A stretch of 5,535 nucleotides of DNA, taken from positions 1 through 5,535 of the forward strand of contig JAAXUD010000225.1 in NCBI GenBank assembly GCA_013336205.1, given 5' to 3'. Positions within the stretch are counted from its first letter, which is position 1. Every line of letters starts with the position of its first letter. This DNA is from Lentimicrobium sp. (GTDB taxonomy: Bacteria > Bacteroidota > Bacteroidia > Bacteroidales > Lentimicrobiaceae). Made by a program: the position numbers and the translations under genes. The notes below the pieces were generated by a model, which saw only the letters and a program-made list of their open reading frames with translations, searched no databases and was not told where the DNA came from. This document shows, one piece after another, positions 1-5,535 of the stretch.

Positions 1-1
1 C

Positions 2-559
2 AGGAATAATCCGGATTTCTTTCCCGCCACCCTGGTAAATTATAAACTTGGCGATGGTTCAGGTTCGAAATTGTTCGAGGTGTTGCGACTTGAGAAAGGC
101 TACACCTACGGCGCTTATTCGTTCTTTATGCCGCGTACCATTCCCGGGCCGTTTATTGCAAGCTCCAGTGTTCAGTCTAAGTTTACCCTTGAATCTGTTA
201 AGTTGTTCAACGAAATCCTGGGTAGTTTCGGCGCCTCCTATACTGCTGAAGAACTCGAGCTTACCCGGAATGCCACCATCAGGGCGAATGCCGGTAAATT
301 TGAAACAATCAACAGTCTTATTGGAATGCTGCAGGAAATCAGCACTTTCAACCTCCCGCTCGACTTTATTAAGAAGGAAGAACTGAAAGCAGAAAAAATC
401 ACGCTGGAAGAAGCAAAAGCGCTGTATGCCAAATATATACAACCTGATAAAATGGTGTATGTTGTGGTTGGCGATGCCCGTACCCAGTTTGATCGCCTGA
501 AAGAAGCCGGTTTAGGGGAGCCTGTACTGGTTGATATTGAAGGGAATCCTGTGAATTAA
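2..559 (+). CDS. M16-family (insulinase/pitrilysin-like) peptidase, C-terminal part, 5'-truncated
   Basis: The reading frame is open from the left edge (first full codon at 2) to TAA at 557-559, giving 185 visible residues. A TTG at 71 is only an internal codon. The fragment has the C-terminal-half signature of M16 metallopeptidases: a GDGSGSKLFEVLR stretch (visible residues 17-29) followed by KGYTYG. Arg29 and Tyr36 are spaced seven apart, like the substrate-binding Arg/Tyr pair of the M16 family. The motif ELELTRNATIRANAGKFET is typical of the following helix, and the end VYVVVGDA...GLGEPVLVD is the usual last strand. The catalytic HxxEH motif belongs to the N-terminal half and lies outside the window, so it cannot be told whether this is an active peptidase or an inactive partner subunit. 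In Bacteroidota such proteins are usually exported to the periplasm or surface, but no signal peptide is visible here. A strong hairpin terminator follows 28 bp downstream. Confidence 0.88.
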   Translation, partial: RNNPDFFPATLVNYKLGDGSGSKLFEVLRLEKGYTYGAYSFFMPRTIPGPFIASSSVQSKFTLESVKLFNEILGSFGASYTAEELELTRNATIRANAGKFETINSLIGMLQEISTFNLPLDFIKKEELKAEKITLEEAKALYAKYIQPDKMVYVVVGDARTQFDRLKEAGLGEPVLVDIEGNPVN

Positions 560-587
560 CCACATCAATGGGATGTAAAATCTTTAA

Positions 588-617
588 AAAAATGGGCCTG
601 AAATCGGGCCCATTTTT
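588..617. terminator. Bidirectional intrinsic terminator between convergent genes
   Basis: An 11-bp perfect inverted repeat, AAAAATGGGCC (588-598) and GGCCCATTTTT (607-617), encloses an 8-nt loop. The GC-rich core is flanked by A-runs on the left and T-runs on the right (613-617, then 620-624), so it forms a T-tailed hairpin on both strands. It lies between the peptidase stop at 559 and the stop of the minus-strand membrane protein at 659, and probably ends both transcripts. Confidence 0.85.
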
Positions 618-658
618 GCTTTTTAAGGAGATAGAGAGATCGGGTTTTACTGGATAAA

Positions 659-1276
659 TCAACCGGAAATCTTCTTACGGTCAACCCAAAACATAAATCC
701 CATCAGCAGAATTATGCTGATTACTGCCCTGACCGTATAAATGATGGCCAGCCCGCCTTCTGTAGAAAGTAAAGCAAGTACTGAAGCCAACAGCATTCCG
801 CCCCAGATCAGGTAACTTTCATTATTTTTACCAGTGTTAATCATACGGCTGATTACCGGAAAGTAAGCAATTACTAGTATTCCCTGCACCAGGATATTTG
901 TAATCAGGTGGTTTTGGGTGAAGAACCAGAATATCAGAATCAGTAAAACCACCAGCAGGCAGCCGAGGTCAAACTTATTGAAGCGGGTGCTGCGATCGCC
1001 AAAAAGCAAGATTGAAATGGTGACTGAGCTGACGAAAAATAAGTCGGTTGTGTTCAAAACATTGTCCCACAAACTATGTGTACCTTCTTTCATATAGGTC
1101 AGCAGGCTGATGCCCACAGCCAGCGTGAAGAAAGCCCACATGGCCAATGCTGGCTTTATCTTTTTATTATAGATCAGCCAGTAATAATGGGCGGCAATTG
1201 CGAAGTTCAGTATTGAGACACCGTAAATGGAGATAGTTTTCAAAGTTGCAGGATTCAAGGTTAGCGCTTTCAGCAA
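659..1276 (-). CDS. Polytopic inner-membrane protein of unknown function, about 7 TM segments
   Basis: I do not recognise the family with confidence. The 205-residue protein is very hydrophobic, with likely membrane segments near residues 12-36, 43-62, 77-92, 103-119, 122-142, 153-170 and 174-197, and a basic C-terminal tail (DRKKISG). Loops carry lysine/arginine clusters such as YNKKIKP (36-42) and GDRSTRFNK (93-101). The 3+1+3 spacing and a proline before TM2 (IKPALAMW) are reminiscent of PQ-loop/SWEET-type transporters, but this is only a resemblance. The start is uncertain: the only in-frame starts upstream of Met46 are TTG codons (residues 1, 7 and 12), there is an in-frame TAA just upstream, and no Shine-Dalgarno sequence is visible. 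I take TTG at 1276. The gene lies 78 bp downstream of the P-loop kinase on the same strand with no hairpin between them, so co-transcription is possible. Confidence 0.72.
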   Translation of the reverse strand: MLKALTLNPATLKTISIYGVSILNFAIAAHYYWLIYNKKIKPALAMWAFFTLAVGISLLTYMKEGTHSLWDNVLNTTDLFFVSSVTISILLFGDRSTRFNKFDLGCLLVVLLILIFWFFTQNHLITNILVQGILVIAYFPVISRMINTGKNNESYLIWGGMLLASVLALLSTEGGLAIIYTVRAVISIILLMGFMFWVDRKKISG

Positions 1277-1354
1277 AGCAGGGTTTTTCAGTTAAAGTTG
1301 CAATGATCTTGCTTTATGCCTGAAATATGATGTATCTCATTTTAATTTAACAGG

Positions 1355-1942
1355 TCAGGAAGTTTTATCATAGCCATTTTGTCCGGCATCTTCAATTTTA
1401 TCAATAACTGTTTCGACGGTCTTTTCCAGTTCGCTTACAGACCCGTCGTTGTTGAAAATAAAATCTGCCATTTCAATGCACTTGCGCAGGTTCTGATGGT
1501 TAGGATTATCAGAGTTCATTTCGCGTGCTTCATTTTCGATGAAGGTATCGTAACTGATCAGATCGGTTTCCGATTGACGCTGTGATATCCGGGTAAACCG
1601 TGTGCGAGGGTCTGCATCCACGGCTAACAGATAAAAATTACCTTTGGCCTTGAGCGAAACAACTTCACCGGGAGTGCGTATGCTTTCAATTATACAACTT
1701 GTGCCGGTGGCCGATGCTTCTTCATAGAGACAATCAACTATATAGCTGGGTGAATGGGTGGCCCGCAGATCGTTGGCAACCAATACCATGCTGTCGCGAT
1801 TTACGGCTAATCCACGCCTGACAATTTCTTCACTGATAAAGCCGCGCACCGAAAAATGCCTGAATCCCTTTTCCCTGACGAGAAAATCAACGATTGTTCC
1901 TTTGCCGGCGCCCAGGGTTCCTGTTATTCCGATGATCAACAT
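1355..1942 (-). CDS. P-loop kinase, dephospho-CoA kinase-like / AAA_18-type
   Basis: This is a 195-residue cytoplasmic nucleotide-binding protein. The N terminus has a strand followed by Walker A GTLGAGKGT (residues 8-16). Further motifs are KGFRHFSVRGFISEEIVRRG (25-44), the usual substrate-side helix in these kinases, then NDLR (57-60) and IIESIR (84-89) as the Walker-B-like strand and substrate contact. DADPRTRFTRISQR (109-122) is the Arg-rich lid, and ADFIFNNDGSVSELE near the C terminus is the adenine-side 'AD..i.N.gs...l' signature. This order matches dephospho-CoA kinase, the archaeal UPF0200 group and the kinase-like part of some dCMP deaminases. It lacks features that would identify it as the housekeeping CoaE, so the substrate is unknown. 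Length is normal for a single-domain kinase. ATG at 1942 is chosen because it directly precedes the first strand (LIIGITG), and a promoter element lies 25 nt upstream. Confidence 0.82.
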   Translation of the reverse strand: MLIIGITGTLGAGKGTIVDFLVREKGFRHFSVRGFISEEIVRRGLAVNRDSMVLVANDLRATHSPSYIVDCLYEEASATGTSCIIESIRTPGEVVSLKAKGNFYLLAVDADPRTRFTRISQRQSETDLISYDTFIENEAREMNSDNPNHQNLRKCIEMADFIFNNDGSVSELEKTVETVIDKIEDAGQNGYDKTS

Positions 1943-1967
1943 GATTAAACTATAGGTAAATATTCGA

Positions 1968-1975
1968 CAAAGGTA
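1968..1975 (-). promoter_or_regulatory. Bacteroidota-type -7 promoter element (TAnnTTTG)
   Basis: The minus strand reads TACCTTTG, an exact match to the Bacteroidota -7 consensus TAnnTTTG, 25 nt upstream of the kinase ATG at 1942. This would give a short 5' leader. No clear TTTG -33 element is found about 20 bp further upstream, only T-rich sequence (TTTAGGTTTAT), so the promoter call rests on one half-site and its position. Confidence 0.45.
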
Positions 1976-2155
1976 TCAATAAACCTAAATCTGACATTAA
2001 CAGAAATGCTTTTGAAACATTACAGAAGCAGCAGTATGTCTTTTAACTCCTGTAAACCGCAGGAAATTGAACTGAATGACAAGCGTAAATGAAAGAGCTG
2101 GGTTTGCCGTCATTAAATAATATTGCTAAGATAACACAGGCAATAGATTAAACAA

Positions 2156-2188
2156 AACCGCAAGTCCAATTATTTTGGACTTGCGGTT
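2156..2188 (-). terminator. Intrinsic terminator of the giant repeat protein gene
   Basis: A perfect 14-bp inverted repeat, AACCGCAAGTCCAA (2156-2169) and TTGGACTTGCGGTT (2175-2188), surrounds a 5-nt loop. It lies 22 bp past the stop codon at 2211. On the minus strand the hairpin is followed by TTGTTTAAT, a short interrupted T-tract. Position and stem strength support a terminator. The plus strand has no gene reading into it. Confidence 0.75.
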
Positions 2189-2210
2189 GCGGTTAAACAA
2201 ACAGCAAATG

Positions 2211-5200
2211 CTATTTTACAGCGAACTTCTTAACGGCGCTTCCTTTAACGGTTTCAACCTTAATGAAGTAAATGCCATTCATCAGATTTTCAACGTTGAG
2301 CTTGTATTTATAATCATCAACGCTGACTCTGAAAACTTCAGTGCCGGTCATATCAGTAACTATCAGCAGCCCGATTTTTTCAGGTGATTCGATCTGCATT
2401 TCGGTGCTGGCAGGAACCGGATAGAGGTTGAGTTGCTGTGACAGGTTATTGTCACCAGTTCCCTGAGGGCCAACCTGGATATAAGCGGTCTTGGTTTCTG
2501 TATCCTGGGCTGAGCCATTACTTACTGTCAGTGATATGGTATAAGAACCATTGGAACCAAATGTATGGGACGGATTCTGCAGGGTAGAAGTTGAACCATC
2601 GCCAAAATCCCATGACCATGAAGTTATTGTTCTTTCAACCTCAACAGGTTCAGGCAGTACTTTTGCGGGCAACTTATCCCTGAAAGTTCCGGGAACGGCT
2701 TCCTGTATTACATTGCGTATGGTAACCTGTCCGGTGGCGCCGTTGACATCACAAACATACCAGTAAAGACCGGTTCCGGAAGCAGGTACCTGCAATGTAT
2801 AAAGCAATCCTGTTTGATTGTATATCTGAACAACAGCCTGAGAAGTAGTAATGGATGGGCTTTCAGTGTAATTATGAATATAATACTGATAAGTGCCGTT
2901 ATACATCTGGTAAATGGTCATTGTTTCAGGGCCATAGCTATCGGTATCATCGAAATCGAGCAGGGCAAAAGGTGCGACATTGGCACTGCCTTCATTTTCA
3001 TAAAAAACGTGGTAGGCCTGTCCTTCAATTACCGGGGTATTAAGATGAGAATCAAGGTCCTCAGGTGCTATTCCCCAGTTAAGTACAAATCTCATATTGC
3101 CTGCTGCCAGGGTAGGCGACAGGGAGATATTGAGGATTAGCGAGCCTCCGTCAGGGATAATCACCTGGTTATTTGAGTAGGTGATGTAGCCGGTCTGGGA
3201 ACAGGTCACGGTGTTGGCATTTTCAGTTGAACGGTCGGTAAAAGTTACCACAAGTGGCGCAGCACCTGAGGTCAGACTGGCATTAAAGTTAGCAACCAGC
3301 GCTCCCAACGGAATATTATTAATGGTATAATTCCCCTGACTGTCGGTAGTAGCGGATAATCCTGCAACACTAACCAGCGCACCTGCAATTGGGTTTCCAT
3401 TGACAGCATCGGTTACCTGGCCGGTTAATGTAGCGTTTCCAGTGCTTCCACCTGTTACAGTAATATAAGCGGTTTTGGTTTCAGTATTGAAAATGGAACC
3501 ATCACCAACGGTAAGACTGACTGTATAAGTTCCGGCTGTGGTATAGGTATGTGATGGATTTTGCTGGGTACTTGTGCCGCCATCGCCGAAATTCCATTGC
3601 CATGAAGTGATGTTTTTGGGATTTAACGGGCCTTTGTTTATTGGTTTGACTGGCATAGGATCTCTAAACGTGCCGGGCGCAGCTTCCTGAATCACATTGC
3701 GGATTGTCAGTTGCCCATTGGCTCCGTTAACATCGCATACATACCAATACAGGCCTGTGCCGGAAGTGGGCACCTGCAGGGTTTGCAGCAGTCCATTATC
3801 ATTATAGATCTGTAAAACAGCCTGGGAGGTTGTAATATCAGGTGAGGTAGAATAATTATGAATGTAATACTGGTAAGTGCCATCAAATAGCTGGTAAATA
3901 GTCATGGTTTCCGGGCCGTAACTATCCGTGTCATCGTGATCAAGTGCTGCATAAGGCGCAGATGTGGCGCTGCCCTGGCTTCCATAGAAGATGTGGTAGG
4001 GCGTGCCTTCTATGGATGGCGTATTTAAATGAGAATCAAGGTCATATGGTAATTGACCCCAGTTGAGTACAAACCGCAGTGAGCCTTCAGCCAGTGTTTG
4101 TGACAATGAAATATTCAGGTTCAGTGTTTGCCCGGGTTCAATAATAACCTGGTTGTTGCTGTAGGTTATGTAGCCCGTTTTTGAGCAGGTTACCGTGTGT
4201 GCACCCTCCGATGACTGATCGGAGAATACTACATTCAGCGGAGCCTCTCCCTGGGTAACATTCGCATTGAATTCTGCATTTAATGTTCCGGCCGGTACAT
4301 TCACAATTGTATAATTGCCCTGACTATCGGTGATGGCACTTAATCCTGCGATGGTTACAGTGGCACCTGGTATCGGGTTTCCGTTGAAAGCATCCGTTAC
4401 CATACCTGTTAAGGTTGAATTTCCTGTACTTCCACCAGTTACTGTAATATAGCTGGTTTTGGTTTCAGTATTTGAAATGGAGCCATCACTAACAGTCAGG
4501 CTAACCGTGTAAGTTCCGGCCAGGGTGTAAGTATGCGTTGGATTTTGCTGGGTGCTTGTACCACCATCGCCAAAATTCCACTGCCATGATGTAATGTTTT
4601 TGCTGATTAAAGGATCTTTATTAGCTTTCTTTTCCGGTAAAGGATCTCTGAAAGCTCCCGGAGGGGTTTGCTGAATCACATTACGGATGGTTAACTGTCC
4701 ATTCGCGCCATTCACATCACATACATACCAATACAGACCAGTGCCGGAAGTGGGCACCTGCAGGGTCTGCATCAATCCGTTATCATTATAAATCTGTAAA
4801 ACTGCCTGGGAAGTAGTAATATCAGGTGTGGTCGAATAATTATGAATGTAATACTGGTAAGTGCCGTCAAACATCTGATAAATAGTCATTGTTTCCGGGC
4901 CATAACTATCGGTATCATCGTGGTCAAGTGCCGCATAGGGCGCAGCGGTTGCACTGCCCTGGCTTCCATAGAAGATGTGGTAGGGCGTGCCTTCTATGGA
5001 TGGCGTATTTAAATGAGAATCAAGGTCATATGGTAATTGACCCCAGTTGAGTACGAACCGCAGTGAGCCTTCAGCCAGGGTTTGTGACAATGAAATATTC
5101 AGGTTCAGTGTTTGCCCGGGTTCAATAATAACCTGGTTGTTGCTGTAGGTAATGTATCCTGTTTTGGAGCAGGTTACAGTGTGCGCGCCCTCCGATGACT

Positions 5201-5535
5201 GATCGGAGAAAATTACATTCAGCGGAGCCTCTCCCTGGGTAACATTCGCATTGAATTCAGCATTCAGCGTTCCGGCAGGTATATTGTTAATGGTATAATT
5301 GCCGCTGTTGTCGGTTGTAGTGCTTAATCCGGCAATAGTTACTGTTGCCCCCGGAATTGGGTTTCCGTTAAATGCATCGGTTACCTGCCCGGTCAGATTA
5401 TTGGTTTGCGTCGTGGTTGTGGTGAAGTTAAAGTCATCCACCATAAATATAAAAGCGTTATCAGAAACACATTGTATACCAACGTATATCGTTTGCCCAT
5501 TATAGGCGTCAAGGTTAAAAGTCTTTTGCTCCCAT
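2211..5535 (-). CDS. T9SS-secreted surface protein with three CPD-reg/YfaP/PKD composite repeats, 5'-truncated
   Basis: The frame runs from the right edge (first full codon 5534-5532, Trp) to TAG at 2211, with 1107 visible residues. It continues in frame above the ATG at 5444, so that ATG is internal. The first ~37 visible residues (NLDAYNGQTIYVGIQ...FMVDDFNF) look like the end of a choice-of-anchor J / cleaved-adhesin jelly-roll domain. A TTTTTQT linker leads to three 328-residue repeats. Each contains a CPD-reg beta-sandwich (GQVTDAFNGNPIPGATV, TGYITYSN), a YfaP/DUF2135-like domain (DLDSHLNTP, DDTDSYGPET) and a PKD W-FGDG-HTY segment. The C-terminal 77 residues (LNLYPVPAS, GIYFIKVE, KKFAVK) are a type A T9SS sorting domain, cleaved after passage through the outer membrane. 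The protein is therefore probably anchored on the surface or released. The ligand is unknown: adhesion or glycan binding is an inference from the domain types. No enzyme motif is visible in this part; one could lie in the missing N terminus. Confidence 0.9.
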   Translation of the reverse strand, partial: WEQKTFNLDAYNGQTIYVGIQCVSDNAFIFMVDDFNFTTTTTQTNNLTGQVTDAFNGNPIPGATVTIAGLSTTTDNSGNYTINNIPAGTLNAEFNANVTQGEAPLNVIFSDQSSEGAHTVTCSKTGYITYSNNQVIIEPGQTLNLNISLSQTLAEGSLRFVLNWGQLPYDLDSHLNTPSIEGTPYHIFYGSQGSATAAPYAALDHDDTDSYGPETMTIYQMFDGTYQYYIHNYSTTPDITTSQAVLQIYNDNGLMQTLQVPTSGTGLYWYVCDVNGANGQLTIRNVIQQTPPGAFRDPLPEKKANKDPLISKNITSWQWNFGDGGTSTQQNPTHTYTLAGTYTVSLTVSDGSISNTETKTSYITVTGGSTGNSTLTGMVTDAFNGNPIPGATVTIAGLSAITDSQGNYTIVNVPAGTLNAEFNANVTQGEAPLNVVFSDQSSEGAHTVTCSKTGYITYSNNQVIIEPGQTLNLNISLSQTLAEGSLRFVLNWGQLPYDLDSHLNTPSIEGTPYHIFYGSQGSATSAPYAALDHDDTDSYGPETMTIYQLFDGTYQYYIHNYSTSPDITTSQAVLQIYNDNGLLQTLQVPTSGTGLYWYVCDVNGANGQLTIRNVIQEAAPGTFRDPMPVKPINKGPLNPKNITSWQWNFGDGGTSTQQNPSHTYTTAGTYTVSLTVGDGSIFNTETKTAYITVTGGSTGNATLTGQVTDAVNGNPIAGALVSVAGLSATTDSQGNYTINNIPLGALVANFNASLTSGAAPLVVTFTDRSTENANTVTCSQTGYITYSNNQVIIPDGGSLILNISLSPTLAAGNMRFVLNWGIAPEDLDSHLNTPVIEGQAYHVFYENEGSANVAPFALLDFDDTDSYGPETMTIYQMYNGTYQYYIHNYTESPSITTSQAVVQIYNQTGLLYTLQVPASGTGLYWYVCDVNGATGQVTIRNVIQEAVPGTFRDKLPAKVLPEPVEVERTITSWSWDFGDGSTSTLQNPSHTFGSNGSYTISLTVSNGSAQDTETKTAYIQVGPQGTGDNNLSQQLNLYPVPASTEMQIESPEKIGLLIVTDMTGTEVFRVSVDDYKYKLNVENLMNGIYFIKVETVKGSAVKKFAVK
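2214..2444 (-). other. Type IX secretion system type A C-terminal sorting domain
   Basis: The last 77 residues follow the Por/T9SS type A pattern: LNLYPVPAS (LYPNPA-like), M-x-I-x-S, a middle strand LLIVTDMTGTEVF, then LNVENLMNGIYFIKVE and a basic end, KKFAVK. Such domains direct cargo across the outer membrane and are removed by the sortase-like PorU. Proline-valine-proline replaces the more common P-N-P, which is tolerated in this family. Confidence 0.9.
2445..3428 (-). repeat. Composite repeat unit 3 (C-terminal, most diverged), 984 bp / 328 residues
   Basis: It has the same architecture and the same 984-bp offset from unit 2, with more substitutions: PLGALVANFNASLTSGAAPL replaces the PAGTLNAEFNANVTQGEAPL form, LDFDDTDSYGPET replaces LDHDDT, and the linker reads PGTFRDKLPAK. 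The PKD-like first-strand piece is at 3299-3216, the YfaP-like domain at 3101-2706 and the PKD W-FGDG segment at 2627-2472. Homology fades after IQV at about 2472, where a glycine-rich linker leads into the sorting domain. Confidence 0.88.
3429..4412 (-). repeat. Composite repeat unit 2 (middle), 984 bp / 328 residues
   Basis: It has the same domain order as unit 1, offset by exactly 984 bp at every anchor checked (for example the GTGGTAGG motif at 3994 and 4978, and CATGA at 3601 and 4585). The PKD-like first-strand piece is at 4283-4200, the YfaP-like domain at 4085-3690 and the PKD W-FGDG segment at 3611-3456. The linker reads PGTFRDPMPVK. Protein identity to unit 1 is very high, including the two cysteines and the DDTDSYGPET motif. 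Confidence 0.9.
4413..5396 (-). repeat. Composite repeat unit 1 (N-terminal), 984 bp / 328 residues
   Basis: The order in protein direction is: CPD-reg N-part (nt 5396-5268), a PKD-like first-strand piece (5267-5184), CPD-reg C-part (5183-5088), a YfaP/DUF2135-like domain (5069-4674), a linker with PGAFRD, and a PKD W-FGDG segment (4595-4440). The unit shares a 197-bp tract with unit 2 that has only two mismatches. It has two cysteines, in VTCSKTGY and YVCDVNG. Confidence 0.9.
5424..5534 (-). other. C-terminal end of a choice-of-anchor J / cleaved-adhesin-like domain
   Basis: The 37 residues read W-x4-FNLDAYNGQTIYVGIQ, then SDNAFIFMVDDFNF. The pattern 'dLsaYaGqtvyI...d.f.l.iDDv' is the usual end of choice-of-anchor J (gingipain cleaved-adhesin) jelly-roll domains in T9SS cargo. 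Most of the domain lies beyond the right edge, so the call rests on this motif alone. Confidence 0.65.

Larger units (their letters stand above)
1943..2210. other. Intergenic region with no convincing gene
   Basis: This 268-bp spacer separates the stop of the giant surface protein from the kinase start on the same strand. It holds the kinase promoter half-site near its left end and a 14-bp hairpin near its right end. The middle (about 1980-2150) is A+T-rich, and I see no tRNA, riboswitch or convincing reading frame in it. A 28-codon plus-strand ORF at 2006-2092 has no supporting signal. Confidence 0.6.

Noticed and set aside
59..442. Minus-strand 127-codon ORF opposite the M16 peptidase
   Set aside because: The plus frame has clear M16 motifs. 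The minus frame gives a low-complexity F/K-rich protein with no family features.
2006..2092. Plus-strand 28-codon ORF in the intergenic region (MLLKHYRSSSM...)
   Set aside because: It has no recognisable motif, ribosome-binding site or promoter, and its length is expected by chance.
2156..2188. Hairpin as a small RNA or attachment site
   Set aside because: Its position 22 bp after the stop codon and the T-rich tail on the minus strand are explained by transcription termination.
2175..2387. Plus-strand 70-codon ORF opposite the T9SS sorting domain
   Set aside because: It overlaps the terminator and the end of a well-supported minus-strand gene and has no family features, so it is an antisense shadow.
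2814..3140. Plus-strand 108-codon ORF opposite repeat unit 3
   Set aside because: It is not kept open at the equivalent places in units 1 and 2, and the opposite frame encodes clear conserved domains.
2445..5396. Three 984-bp repeats as a mobile element or CRISPR-like array
   Set aside because: The repeats are in-frame protein-coding modules with no terminal inverted repeats, transposase or spacer pattern.

Overview
The window most likely comes from a member of the Bacteroidota. The strongest sign is the C-terminal type A sorting domain of the type IX secretion system (T9SS) on the large minus-strand gene. That gene also carries a 'choice-of-anchor J'-like fragment, carboxypeptidase-regulatory-like (CPD-reg) modules and PKD modules, a typical mix for Bacteroidota surface proteins. 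A TAnnTTTG promoter element and the lack of clear Shine-Dalgarno sequences agree. The species cannot be named from this sequence.

Layout: (1) 2-559, plus strand: the C-terminal end of an M16-family zinc metallopeptidase-like protein, cut by the left edge. (2) 588-617: a strong, nearly symmetric hairpin terminator between convergent genes. (3) 659-1276, minus: a 205-residue protein with about seven membrane segments and no sure family. (4) 1355-1942, minus: a 195-residue P-loop kinase resembling dephospho-CoA kinase/AAA_18 proteins, probably with its own promoter; gene 3 lies 78 bp downstream and may be co-transcribed. (5) 1943-2210: intergenic, holding the terminator of the next gene. (6) 2211 to the right edge, minus: a giant secreted T9SS cargo protein of at least 1107 residues. 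Its reading frame is open to the edge, so the ATG at 5444 is not its true start.

The most interesting part is the giant gene. It holds three tandem composite repeats with a period of exactly 984 bp (328 residues). Each reads CPD-reg N-part, a 28-residue piece resembling the first two strands of a PKD domain, CPD-reg C-part, a YfaP/DUF2135-like domain, a linker, then the W-FGDG part of a PKD domain without its own first strands. The PKD and CPD-reg domains therefore appear interleaved, which is a checkable and unusual topology. Units 1 and 2 share a 197-bp tract with only two mismatches, which suggests recent gene conversion or duplication.

No functional link between the four genes is evident. 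The peptidase and the repeat protein probably act in the cell envelope or outside the cell, the kinase in the cytoplasm and the small membrane protein in the inner membrane. No RNA gene, CRISPR array or insertion sequence was seen.
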